The notes under the pieces: model-generated
What the model was told of the DNA's origin: nothing
The model's input: the letters and a program-made list of their open reading frames with translations, nothing else
Database searches by the model: none
Assembly (NCBI GenBank): GCA_029204225.1
Contig: CM055094.1
Coordinates: 30,687,427 to 30,751,426, forward strand
DNA: 64,000 nt
DNA from: Diphasiastrum complanatum
Taxonomy: Eukaryota > Streptophyta > Lycopodiopsida > Lycopodiales > Lycopodiaceae
Reading direction: 5' to 3'
Part shown: piece after piece, positions 23,993 through 34,164 of the stretch
How the letters are laid out: every line of letters begins with the position of its first letter
Numbering within the stretch: position 1 is the stretch's first letter
Made by a program: the position numbers and the translations under genes

Positions 23993-24351
23993 TGTAGGAT
24001 CGAAAGCACCACAAACAACAACAGAACGTTCAAAATGGATGATTCAGACAAATGCACAATGAAACGATACAATAGTGGGATTGAGAATTTGCACTTTGAT
24101 TAATATCAAACAATGAGTACAATGCTTGAAGTGATAACTTCAGCTTACAGTCGTTGAGCGTGATAACGCTGGCTACAAAAACTCGAATAATCAGAAGAAG
24201 ATTTCTAATGAATATTTTAGGATTGATATCCTACAAAATATCTACAACTACCTTTTGTTCCAGTTATTACAACCGCCTCATTACAGTTAATGCATGTACA
24301 AAGTGGGCAAACTATCAACACGATTTCATTGGGTCAGATTTTAGACCGACA
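23993..24351 (-). repeat. Possible LTR
   Basis: A 359-bp segment with TG...CA-type ends: TGTAGGATCGAAAGCACC at the left, ...TTAGACCGACA at the right. It lies just beyond the minus-strand RT remnant at 24400-24697 and could be its 3' LTR. No target duplication or purine tract confirms it. Confidence 0.35.
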
Positions 24352-24399
24352 GTATCGAAAAATATACATTGACTCAAAAAATATAGAATTTTTCGAGTC

Positions 24400-24697
24400 G
24401 ATTCAGTATAAAAAATTCTAGAAATTGAGACAATTGTGGGCTGGACCCATATAAGTCATTTTGTACTCCTTGGCCAGTATGCATTTCGTTTCCTTCATCA
24501 GATTCAGATTGTTACTGAATAATGATGTATCATCTACATAGAGAGTGATGGTGATGAAGAAATTTGATACAGACTTGAAGTAGACATTCGAGAGTTTGGA
24601 ATAAAACCATTCTCAATAAGAAATGCATTTATTTTTTGGAACCAGGCTCCGGGTGACTATTTCAGCCCATAGAGTGCCTTGTGAATTTTGCAACAAG
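24400..24697 (-). pseudogene. Copia RT fragment, host of the nested stack
   Basis: Minus strand. The RT polymerase box is intact as YVDD in TLYVDDTSLFSNNLNLMKET, followed by KEYKMTYMGPAHNC. Upstream in the protein are LWAEIVTRSLVPKN and a short frameshifted stretch. The frame is cut at 24697 by the LTR of the plus-strand element. The missing N-terminal half was not found to the right. Confidence 0.8.
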
Positions 24698-25364
24698 TGT
24701 TAGAATTTAGCAATTTTCACATGGTTTTTTGATGTATTTGACATGTATGTGGATCCACATGCATGAGGACCTATCCACACATGTGAAATGACACTTGTAA
24801 TATTCAGATCCATTTTGATTAGCTTTCATTTGAGTCAAATATGGCATCTCTTAAATTATAGGAGTTAGGTCCTAGATTGTAGGGATCTAGAAGGTCAACA
24901 CAAACCACCAATGGATGATGTGGCAAACTTGATAGATCTTATCCAAAGTGGATATGGATAAGTACAATGAGCTATCCCACACATAATGGATGCAGCTCAG
25001 AGAGAGATTATGATGATTATGTAATGGATCCATGATGAATCCATTGTGAACCTAATGATGAGAAACATTGGTCTGTGAAGCAATCTTGGTGTTTTCACTC
25101 TCTATAGAACTTTCTTTGTGAATGAATGCTTAGTAGATTATAATTAAACTATTTCTCTGTTATCAGTCCATACAGTAGCTTTACTTCACACATGTGAAGC
25201 CATGGATCATCATTTCTTGATTGTTCTTGCTTGGAATCACAATATTTTCAACTAGAAGCTTGATTTGAAAGCTAGTCTTGATGTAGATCAAGATCCCAAG
25301 CTACCAATCACTCTTTATGATCATTTGTAGATCTACTTAAGTCCTAAAACTCCGAAATTTGACA
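24698..25364 (+). repeat. 5' LTR of plus-strand copia
   Basis: 667 bp, starting TGTTAGAATTTAGC and ending GAAATTTGACA directly before the PBS. It contains palindromic CACATGTG motifs (for example near 24778), as other LTRs in the window do. The flanking 5 bp on the left are ACAAG; the matching right copy is not in evidence because the 3' end is missing. Confidence 0.85.
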
Positions 25365-25376
25365 TGGTATCAGATC
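25365..25376 (+). other. tRNA-iMet primer binding site (one variant base)
   Basis: TGGTATCAGATC differs by one base from the canonical TGGTATCAGAGC. It follows the LTR end without a spacer. Confidence 0.8.
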
Positions 25377-25976
25377 CAAGTCAAACAACTTAGTTGATGA
25401 TCCAAATATCTTCATTTTGGTGAAAGCATTGGTGCTAGATTCATTTTGAAGGAGGGCGACCTTTACTAATAGTTTACTTGTGATGTTGAGGTTCAGATTA
25501 GTGTGTATAGTTTAGATGTACTTCTCACACATGTGAGAGGCTGCTGGAGTTGTACTTTCACCAAAACTTTGTGTTTTTTCAATATTTGAGCTTCAAAACA
25601 AGTTGTGAAGAGTGAAACTAGTGATGTGCATGTAAAAATCCATTGTTTCTAGTATAGATTTGTTGTTGAATGGTGTTAGAAGTTTATTAAACCTCCAAAT
25701 CATTGATAGTGAGTTTGAGGTTTATGTTTTTAGTTCAAGAGTGAATCTAAAATCAATTCTAAACACCATAGGAAGGCATTGGCACTTCCAAGAGTCAAAT
25801 CCAAGCTTCTAAATTGAATAGATTGTGAAGAATTCAATTTTTCAAGTCTTTTTGAGTTTAAGATCATTATAGATCTTGCTTCTTGAGTCTTGTGAGATTC
25901 AAGAGAGCTAAATTTTGAGAAAGAGAGAAGGGAGAGCCTTTGAATAGTACATTTGTTGTACTTGTTACTAGTTAGA
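25377..25976 (+). other. Untranslated leader of plus-strand copia
   Basis: 600 bp between the PBS and the gag start. No coding motif; this is the expected position of packaging and leader sequence. Confidence 0.6.
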
Positions 25977-26838
25977 ATGGGTTCAATTGGAGCCTATCTT
26001 CTTGGCTAGTGAAAGGCTAAATTCTAATAATTATTTAGCTTGGAAAGTAAGAATGGAGTTACTACTAGTGCTCCAAGATATGTATGATCTTGTCATAGGA
26101 GAGGAAGAAGAGCCTCAAGGAGGGCAAGATCAAGTGAAGTACAACAAGAGAGCTAGACTAGCGTTACATTGCCTAAAAATGAATGTTAGTAATGAACTTC
26201 TAAAAGAAGTAGCATCTTGTACCTTGGACAAAGAGGCATGAGACTATCTAAAAGGGATTTATGAATCCAAAAATACCACTAGAGTGCTTATGTTAAGAAA
26301 TAAAGTTCTTCAAAGCATTAAAGGGAGTGATGAGAGTGCTCAAGAGTGTGTCTTGAGAATAAGGTCTCTCAATAAAGAACTTTCCATCATAAGTGAGGGT
26401 ATTCATGATGATGAACTTGTTCAAATCATTTTGAATGGTCTTGGAGATGAGTTCTCCAATCTTGTACAAAGCTTTGCTATTCAAGATGCTCTACCTTCTA
26501 TTGACAAGCTCCATAGTGTGCTTTTGGTCGAGGAGAGTAGAATCCTTCATGTCAAGCAAAGGATTGGTTCCTTAAAGTTGCATGATGGTGATGATAAGGC
26601 CAACTTCTCAAGCAAAGGAAAGGCAAAGTCCAAGAAAAAGATCCAACAAAAGGAGACCAAGAGTGATGATCAACCATCAAGCTCTAAAGGTGGAAAGAAG
26701 AACAAAGCCAAATTCAAGTTTGTGGAAAGAAGGGGCACTTTACAGTCGAGTGTTACAAGAAAAAGAATGCACAAGGAGAGAGCAAACAAGACAACCTCAC
26801 CCTTGAGGAAGATAAGGATGAAGTCGATTCATCTTTGA
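25977..26838 (+). pseudogene. Copia gag
   Basis: Capsid protein of the plus-strand element. The original start is probably the ATG at 25977 (MGSIGAYLLG), with a one-base frameshift before SERLNSNNYLAWKVRMELL. The body has KYNKRARLALHCLKMNVSNE, a TGA replacing Trp in KEAWDYL (26239-26241), QECVLRIRSLNKELSIISEG and VQIILNGLGDEFSNLVQSFA. The zinc knuckle near 26715-26755 keeps CGKKGHFTVEC in a shifted frame; its first Cys is lost. At least three lesions inactivate it. Confidence 0.88.
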
Positions 26839-27224
26839 TGGCATCTACATCAACATCCAAGAGCTACTCCAATGACACTTGGTGGATTGATAGTGGGGCT
26901 AGTTCCCACATGACATTCCAAAAGGATTTTTTCTCAACTCTTGTACCTTTTGTAGGTTGTAAAAAGTCTATTCTAACAGCAATTGATCAAGAATGTAGAA
27001 TAGATGGAGTGGGAACTATTCCCTTAAGTCTTGGATCCTCTAAAAGAGTAGATCTTGATAATGTACTCTATGTTCCTACACTCACTAAAAATCTGTTAAG
27101 TGTAGGACAACTGATTGATGATGGTTTGGATGTCCATTTTAAGCAAGGTGTTTGCTCCATAATGATGAATGATACTTGCATTGTAAAGGGATTCAAGCAA
27201 GGAAGGCTTTTCAAGCTAGTGTGA
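26835..27224 (+). pseudogene. Copia protease
   Basis: Open over 129 codons. The retropepsin-type active site is DSGASSHMTF in TWWIDSGASSHM (about residues 15-26). It ends with LYVPTLTKNLLSVGQLIDDG and the GRLFKL segment before a stop. The active-site Asp is intact. It is in frame with neither gag nor integrase without frameshifts. Confidence 0.9.
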
Positions 27225-28250
27225 ACATGGTGAAGGAGGAGCTCAATCTAGTGGAGCTTTGGCATAAGAGGTTGGGCCATCCCAACTTCAAATCAATGGA
27301 GATTCTAAGCACCAAGGATCTTGCTCTCGGCCTTCCAAAGACACTCTCAAAGTGTGGAAAAAGATGTGAAGCTTGTAGCCTCTCAAAGGCACACAAGCTA
27401 CCTTTTGTTAACTCTTCCACTAGATCTACAAAAGAACTAGATCTCATTCATAGTGATGTGCACTCTTTTTCTCAAGAATCTAATGGAGGTGCATCTATGT
27501 ATGTATCTTTTATTGATGATTACTCTAGATACACTTGGATTGAACTTTTGGATTCCAAAAGTAAAGTGTTTGAAGCTTTTGCTAAATTCAAAACTCTAGT
27601 TGAGAATCAACTTGATGCTAGAATTAAAGTACTGAGGAGTGATAATAGTGGAGAGCATATCTCCACCAAGATGATAGAGTTTTGTAAATCCAATGGCATC
27701 AAAAGAGAGCTTACATGTACTTATAGTCCTCAACAAAATGGTATAGCCGAGAGAATGAATAGAACACTTTGTGAGTGTGCAAAGGCTTTAAGGCTAGATT
27801 CATCTCTACCTAAGTATTTTTGGGGAGAGGCTATTATTTGTGCAACTTATTTGTGTAATAAATTGCCATGTAAGCCCATTGGAGGCATAACATTTTATGG
27901 GACTATATTTTGTAAGAAGCCAAATCTTAAAGATCTAAGAATTTTTAGTACTTGCTATGTTTTTCAAGCATTAGATACAAGAAAAAAGGATGATCCTACT
28001 TCTATAAAAGCGATCTTTATTGGTTATGCTGAAAATAAAAAAGGATATAGAGTCTATAATCCAATCACTAAAAATATTTTAGTGAGTAGAGATGTTACTT
28101 TTGATGAAAGTAACTACTACAAGCTGAATAAAAATGCTTCTAATCATCTTATGTCAAGGATCTTGCAAGATTTGAGGAGGAGCCTATATGTGATCAAGAT
28201 CTTGAGGATCCACCTCAAAACCCAAGGACTCTAAGGAGGTCTACAAGAAG
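27225..28250 (+). pseudogene. Copia integrase
   Basis: Best-preserved integrase in the window. The pre-integrase zinc finger reads LWHKRLGHPNFKSM...CEACSLSKAHKLPF (HHCC complete). The catalytic triad is the Asp in DLIHSDVHSF, the Asp in SFIDDYSRYTW and the Glu in YSPQQNGIAERMNRT. The C-terminal part has LRIFSTCYVFQA, IFIGYAENKKGYRVY and ILVSRDVTFDES. A frameshift ends the frame near 28234, just before the linker to RT. The open frame is long enough that the integrase lost function recently or is only marginally broken. Confidence 0.9.
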
Positions 28251-28276
28251 GAAGGCTGAGCCTTCAAGGCTCACCT

Positions 28277-28643
28277 ATGTTGACAAAGGTGAACAAAGGG
28301 AAGATCTTCATTCACTTACCTTACACTTTTCTAACATCTATGTTTGATGAGCCGAGTTGTTTTGAAGAGGCTATGGAGTCACAGGAATGGAGGGATGCCA
28401 TGCAAAAGGAGTATGATGCTCTTATGGAGAATCATACATGGAAGCTTGTGGATCTTTCTCATGGAAGAAAACCACTTGAGTGCAAATGGATCTATACATT
28501 AAAGTACAATCAAGATGGGAGCATCAACAAACACAAGGCAAGGCTAGTGGCAAAGGGATTCTGGCAAACCAAGGGAGTAGATTTTGATGAAACTTTTGCT
28601 CCTGTTACTAAACTAGTTTCCATAAGATAGATCATTTCTCTTG
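28277..28643 (+). pseudogene. Copia RT N-terminal part, interrupted by insertion
   Basis: Encodes EPSCFEEAMESQEWRDAMQK, CKWIYTLKYNQDGSINKHKA, RLVAKGFWQTKGVDFDETFA and PVTKLVSIR, then a TAG and IISL. The TCTTG at 28639-28643 is the left copy of the target duplication of the nested element. The frame resumes at 31918. Confidence 0.92.
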
Positions 28644-29467
28644 TGTTGATTTCACACGAGTGGACTATCCACAACATGTACTTATGATCTCCTAAGGTGT
28701 GTAGATGCACCAAGATCAAGACTAGATTGAGATTCAAGATCTATCTTTGATTCTATGGCAAAAACACACTACTACATGCATTCAATCACTTCCAACTCTC
28801 ACTCACACATGTGGGAAGTGTTCCAAAAGTAATCTAAGTAAAAACAAGCTGCTCTCCTTGGTTAGAGAGAGAAAATCATCAATAGCTCTCGGGTAGAGAG
28901 AGAAAGCTAGAAAATCACTTACACTCAAAATCCACTCAATCTCAAAATCAATTAGATCCAAATGAGGAGTACAATGATACTAGTAGATAAACGAGCTACC
29001 ACTATGCTTAACTATGATTGGACCACACTTTGCCACCTCTTAATCCTATTGGACCATTGATCCATGCACCTCTAAATTCTATTGGACCATTTTCAAGCAA
29101 ACCTTAAATTCTATTGGACCACTCATGGTTCCACCTCTAAATCCTATTGGACCTCTTAAACTTCATCAAACAAAAGCATTACACTTGTCTAGACTCTAAT
29201 TGGCACAAGTTTGGCCTCCTACTCTATTTTGGCTCAATAGTGGCATTACAAGTGGAAATGGATAATTTGCCATCTATGACAAATTTGACCCTATCAACAT
29301 CCTACACCTAAATGCTTGACTATGAAATTCTATGAGACTCCTATATCAAACATTTTTATTTACTTTACAATTCTCCACACGTGGGAACATCCTCCACACA
29401 TGTGAGATTCACTTACAAACTTCTATCATAAAAAAATACCAAGCTAGATTTTTGCCAATTTCTCACA
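28644..29467 (-). repeat. Full 3' LTR of nested copia
   Basis: 824 bp. On the minus strand it starts TGTGAGAAATTGGC and ends ATCAACA. It contains GTAGAGAGAGAA blocks, several ATTGGACC repeats and CACATGTG-type palindromes. It is the reference copy for the LTRs at 20666, 31386, 16375 and 57449. Confidence 0.92.
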
Positions 29468-29978
29468 CTCCTCAGAAAATAGCTTGGAAAGGTACTAGAT
29501 CACTTGAGAAGTTTGTAAATCTTTTTGAGTGGATCCTTTGGTATGCATAAGAAGTGAAGATCAGCCAAGGGATCCATCATAGCAGCACCCTCACCATATC
29601 CATGATAAGATCTCTTTGGTAGAGATCTCTTGCCAATGCCTTTGAACAGTGCTCCACCAATATGCCACTATGATCATGGGCTTCCTCCATGCTTGATGAT
29701 GATCTTTGCTTTGAAATTCTACTTGCATGATGGATGCACCATAAATAGAGAAATCTGAGGCTTCCAAGCCTCATAAGGATCATGGAGATCAAGATCATAA
29801 GATGTGAAACAATGATGATTATCAAGATTATGCTTTCTAGCTTGACTAGTCCACATACAATGAACTATATCCATGATGGATCTAATCTTGATATCAAAGA
29901 CTATCTTGATCTTTTTTAGGCTAGTTACTCTCTCAAGGATGTAAGTGTCCACTTTGGATGCTTCGCTTAATCTCATTA
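29468..29978 (-). other. 3' part of nested copia, unassigned
   Basis: Lies between the MITE-like insert and the 3' LTR. On the minus strand it contains an 85-codon open frame without recognisable RT or RNase H motifs. The base run GAGGAG next to the LTR is the likely polypurine tract. Confidence 0.45.
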
Positions 29979-30346
29979 GAGGAGTTCTAAATCCAAAAAA
30001 GACCCTTTGTAAAGATTCTTTTTACATTTTTTCTCAAATTTTTTTTACACATGGACCAATCAAAACACTCAAATTTGAAATCTACGTAACGTAACTTTTT
30101 GAGTCCACATTTTGATTCTATGCTAAAAATGGCATAACTTTTTAGTGGTAAGTCTAAATTTAGCGAAGTTTGGTGCATTGGAAAGCGCTTGGCAAGGGCT
30201 TTCCAATGATATGTTAGATGACATACTTTTGAACTACGATTAAAAAGTTATGGCAAGTCAAAAGTATTAGTGTTATAATATTTTAATAATAAAAAAAGCA
30301 TCTTGCACGAATTCTTAAAGGGTCTTTTTGGAACTCAAAACTCCTC
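29979..30346. mobile_element. MITE-like element, 368 bp, TA target duplication
   Basis: Terminal inverted repeats: GAGGAGTTCTAAATCC at the left, and at the right the reverse complement of GAGGAGTTTTGAGTTCC. Both continue into AAAAAGACCC, so the arms are about 27 bp with few mismatches. TA dinucleotides flank both ends (29977-29978 and 30347-30348), as for Tc1/mariner-related MITEs. There is no open reading frame of its own. Confidence 0.75.
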
Positions 30347-31385
30347 TAATGCAAGAGGAGTTTACAATTTGCCTCAAAACATGTGAAAACATGATTTTCA
30401 AAAAAGTGAGTACCAAGCTCAATCTTGTTCTTACTAGAACCAAGAGCATATTGTTGACAATACAATATCTTGCTTTCAAAAAGTATTGGAAACACATTCA
30501 AGTCAATAATGACAAGAAACATGTCCATACCATAAGCATCATACAAAACTAGTATAGCCTTTCTTGAACTTTGAGATCCAGAAAATTCAATGAAGCAAGA
30601 TAGCATTTCAAGCAAAGGAAGAGAAGAATATATGAATGTGTTGTAGTAGATACAACATGAAAGATGCCCCTCTTTGCCATGTAAGGTGAGCCATAAAGAC
30701 TCAGCCATGCATCTTGAAGATCTTCTTGAAATCATATGAAGAAGAAACTCCTCCTCACACATTGGCCCCATCATAACTTGAATACCTTCAAAAAAGATAT
30801 CTTGTGATGCTTCATGAGAAGCCTTGATCTCGGCCACTTCCAAGATTGAATCTTCATGCAATGTGACAATCACTTTTGAAATAGAGAGTGTAAAGACACT
30901 AAAGGCCTCCTTGATGGATGAGTATCCAATCATGATCCGTGAGCCTGGATCGTCCTTCCTTCTTGTTTCCAAGGGAAGTGCAAAGCAAGCACTACCAAGT
31001 TCACTAAGGTGATCAACCTTAGGCTTCATCTTGAATAAAACTTCATATGGTTCTATTCCTTCAAGAGCTCCAATACTCCTCAAAGCTTTGATCTTCAATG
31101 AGAATTTCTTCTCAACATATGCTTTGAATAATAAGGAATAATCATACACCATAATACTTGAAGAGAGAAGATATGTGCATCTTGTGTGATCATCCTCCTT
31201 TGAAATATTGGACATATAAGAAACATCAAGAGAGTTTGCACTCTCACTTGGATCCAATTTGTAGATGCCTTCAAATCTTGATCCATATGCAAGGATCTCA
31301 CCATCCTTCTTGATCACACAATTGTCAATATTGAAATTGACATCAAAGCCACTATCAAGAAGTTGGCCAACACTTAAGATGTTCC
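30347..31385 (-). pseudogene. Pol fragments of nested copia
   Basis: Minus strand. Starts with the protease end LSVGQLLDSGFDVNF and IKKDGEILAYGSRFEGIYKL. It then jumps to integrase C-terminal sequence PYEVLFKMKPKVDHLSELGS, CFALPLETRRKDDP and IMIGYSSIKEAFSVF. The catalytic integrase core between them is missing, and the tail after about residue 190 is unrecognised. The 323-codon open frame is a product of internal deletions. Confidence 0.8.
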
Positions 31386-31912
31386 AATCTCAAAATCAAT
31401 TAGATCCAAATGAGGAGTACAATGATACTAGTAGATCCACGAGCTACCACTATGCTTAACTATGATTGGACCACACTTTGCCACCTCTTAATCCTATTGG
31501 ACCATTGATCCATGCACCTCTAAATTCTATTGGACCATTTTCAAGCAAACCTCAAATTCTATTGGACCACTCATGGTTCCACCTCTAAATCCTATTCGAC
31601 CTCTTAAACTTCATAAAAAAAAAGCATTACACTTGTCTACACTCTAATTGGCACAAGTTTGGCCTCCTACTCTATTTTGGCTCAATAGTGGCATTAAAGT
31701 GGAAATGGATAATTTGCCATCTATGCCAAATTTGACCCTATCAACATCCTACACCTAAATTCTTGACTATGAAATTCTATGAGACCCTATATCAAACATT
31801 TTTATTTACTTTACAATTCTCCACACGTGGGAACATCCTCCACACATGTGAGATTCACTTACAAACTTCTATCATAAAAAATACCAAGCTAGATTTTTGC
31901 CAATTTCTCACA
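31386..31912 (-). repeat. Truncated 5' LTR of nested copia
   Basis: 527 bp matching the outer part of the full LTR (about 28938-29467). It is joined directly to protease sequence at 31385/31386. The junction has a short shared CAATCT, compatible with microhomology-mediated deletion. Confidence 0.88.
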
Positions 31913-32387
31913 TCTTGCAACTACTTTCAATTGGTCTCTATTTCAACTTGATGTGACCAATGCATTTCTCAATGGCTATTTGGAAGAGGAGATCTTCATG
32001 AGGCAACCTGAGGGCTTCATCAAAGAAGATCAAGATGAGAAAGTGTGTTTGTTGCTAAGAAGCCTTTATGGGCTTAAGCCAGCACCTAGAGCTTGGTACT
32101 CTAGGTTGAATGCTTTCTTGAATTCTATAAGATTTGTTGTAAGTGCTTATGATCATTCTTTGTACTTAAGATTAAATGATGGTAAAATCATCATTCTCAT
32201 TTTGTATGTAGATGACATTATCCTTAGTGGAAATGATCATGATGGTATACAAGAAGTGAAAGTAGCATTGTCTAAAGAGTTTAAGATGGTGGATTTTGGT
32301 AATCTTCATTTCATATTAGGAATAGAAGTTTCAAGAAGCAAAGATTTGAGTTTATTTGTCAATCCAAATATGCTTCTTCTATTTTAG
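31913..32387 (+). pseudogene. Copia RT C-terminal part, continuation
   Basis: Continues the RT broken at 28643: LATTFNWSLFQLDV, then NAFLNGYLEEEIFMRQPEGF, LRSLYGLKPAPRAWYSRLN and the polymerase box YVDD in ILYVDDIILSGNDHDGIQE, followed by FKMVDFGNLHFILGIEV. The catalytic Asp pair is intact. Confidence 0.93.
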
Positions 32388-32949
32388 AAAAGTTTGAAAT
32401 GAAAGATTGTAAAGGAGTAGAAACTCCTATGGAGCAAAATGTAAAAGTTTCTAGTAGTGATGATGAAGCGTCCTTTGAGGACATCACACTATATAGAAGA
32501 TTGTAGGCTCCTTGATCTATCTTACTATAACTGGGCCTGATCTAAGTTATAGTGTGGGTAAACTAAGCCAATCTATGCAAAATCCATTGGTTTGTCATTG
32601 GAAAAATGCAAAAAGGGTGTTGAGGTAAATCTCGGCCACCAAGAACTTTGGCATTTTGTATGATGGATCTAATCTTGCCTTGAGGGCATATTCGGATGCT
32701 GATTTTGCAGGTGATAAGGTGGATAGGAGGTCCACAAGTGCTTTTGTTGCCTTTCTTTGCAATGGCATAGTGTCTTGGCTTTCCAAAAAGCAAGATACTA
32801 TTTCTCTATCTTCAACAGAGTTGGAATACAAGGCACTAACATCAACAACAAAGGAGATACTATGGCTGAAGAGGCTTTTGGTGGAGTTGCAAGTCATGGA
32901 TGTCGAGGAGCAGCCAATAATACATTTTTACTGCCTAGTTGACCCTTGA
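32388..32949 (+). pseudogene. Copia RT-RNase H region, 3' truncated
   Basis: After a frameshift: KFEMKDCKGVETPMEQNVKV, then stops through the LTITGPDLSYSVGKLSQSMQ region, then an open RNase H start. This contains LRAYSDADFAGDKVDRRSTS, GIVSWLSKKQDTISLSSTEL and EYKALTSTTKEILWLKRLL. It ends at HFYCLVDP, before the usual DNQSA and LTKPL motifs. No 3' LTR follows, so the element is 3'-truncated. Confidence 0.88.
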
Positions 32950-33559
32950 TTGCTCCTTTGAATAAGAGCTTTTTGCTATAGTTTCAAGAGAGAAGCTTCC
33001 TGGGAAAGGGTCAACTTGGGAGTAGCTTAATATATTGATGTCATTTCAAATCATGATAGCTTCATGGTTGTCACTCAGAATAATAGTAAATTGTTTGGTA
33101 CCTTGGGGTAGCTTGACAAGTAGCTAGGCAACTAAACAACAAATCACCTCTAGATGGCTTCGCAAGCTTGTCTAACTCATTCTTATTGCAAATAGTTTCT
33201 TTCAAGTGCATGATAGTGGTATGCAACTCATAATAGTTTGCAATCAAACCCAAATGTAAATTATGAAAAAAGAGATCGAATTTAAAGACCTTTTCACATG
33301 AAAGAAAGAGTGACTGAGACACTTTATAGAATACTTTTACCATACTAGATAATCCCATTGCATTCGAAATCTAGTAGGCTATTATGATTAGCACAACATT
33401 AATTGTAAATTGATATGATTTGCATAGTGTCAACTACATAACTAGCATATCAATAAGAGTGAGCAGAGATTTTCTCCACGATTTCTTAAAAAACAATTTG
33501 ATTCATTGCATGACATTTGGGCACCAATGCTAGAAATTTTTTTAAATCATATATTGTAT

Positions 33560-33780
33560 GAGCAATAGTGTCCATAAACATTAGTGCTCATGAGAAATAT
33601 CATTAAGATGTACAAGCATTAGTCTATGAACATTGATGCTTGTGAAAATATGGCTATAACATCTATTTTTCTAAGCATTGATACATGAACATTAGTGTTT
33701 GTATGCCAAGGCTATAGAGATTTTGTGAGCAATGGTGTCCATGACGACTTCAAGTTGAGCAATGGTGTTTATGTTTACAA
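33560..33780. repeat. Degenerate AGCAATGGTGT/ACATTAGTG array
   Basis: Variants of the words AGCATTAGT, AACATTAGTG and AGCAATGGTGTCCATGA recur every 25-60 bp over about 220 bp. The spacing is irregular and the copies diverged. Confidence 0.5.
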
Positions 33781-34039
33781 TTTTGTGCTAGTCAAATAGT
33801 TTTTCATGCAATTGTCAATGTGGTCATTTACGTGGACTATTCATGTTGACAACTCTACGGTTCATTCCATGCTTAACATGGAGCCTATCCATATACCAAT
33901 GCTCACAAAAAATTCCAATATCGTTCTTTTACAAGCATTGAGTCTTTAAACTCTTCTACATAGTTGTATCTCATGCAAGGTACTATTTGAAAATGCATTA
34001 AGTTCGCCTCAAGTTGATATTTGCTCATTTTTCAAAAGG

Positions 34040-34164
34040 ATGCATGCAAGAAAAAGAGAGGGACATGAACTTTTGCTATTTATGGCTAACATATAGGGGG
34101 CATGCATTCAAGAAGAAGAGAGGGACATGAAATTTTTTGCTATTTACGTCTTGCATATAGAGGT
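34040..34164. repeat. Tandem pair, unit about 62 bp
   Basis: Two adjacent copies, each beginning ATGCATGCAAGAAAAAGAGA or the near-identical CATGCATTCAAGAAGAAGAG, and each ending in an ATATAG block. Confidence 0.8.

Larger units (their letters stand above)
28644..31912 (-). mobile_element. Nested minus-strand copia with TCTTG target duplication
   Basis: A 3.27 kb element inserted into the RT coding region of the plus-strand copia. TCTTG occurs on both sides (28639-28643 and 31913-31917). Removing the element plus one duplication brings the two RT halves back into the same frame. Order on the minus strand: partial 5' LTR (31386-31912), protease end and integrase pieces (30347-31385), a MITE-like insert (29979-30346), unassigned sequence, a short purine tract, and a full 3' LTR (28644-29467). 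The inner end of the 5' LTR, PBS, gag and most of the protease were deleted. By eye the shared LTR parts differ at roughly a dozen places in about 527 bp, so insertion was fairly recent. Same LTR family as 19007-21403. Confidence 0.92.

Noticed and set aside
30346-31317. 323-codon minus-strand open frame as a host gene
   Set aside because: It lies inside the nested copia element and contains protease and integrase C-terminal motifs; it stops at the MITE border.
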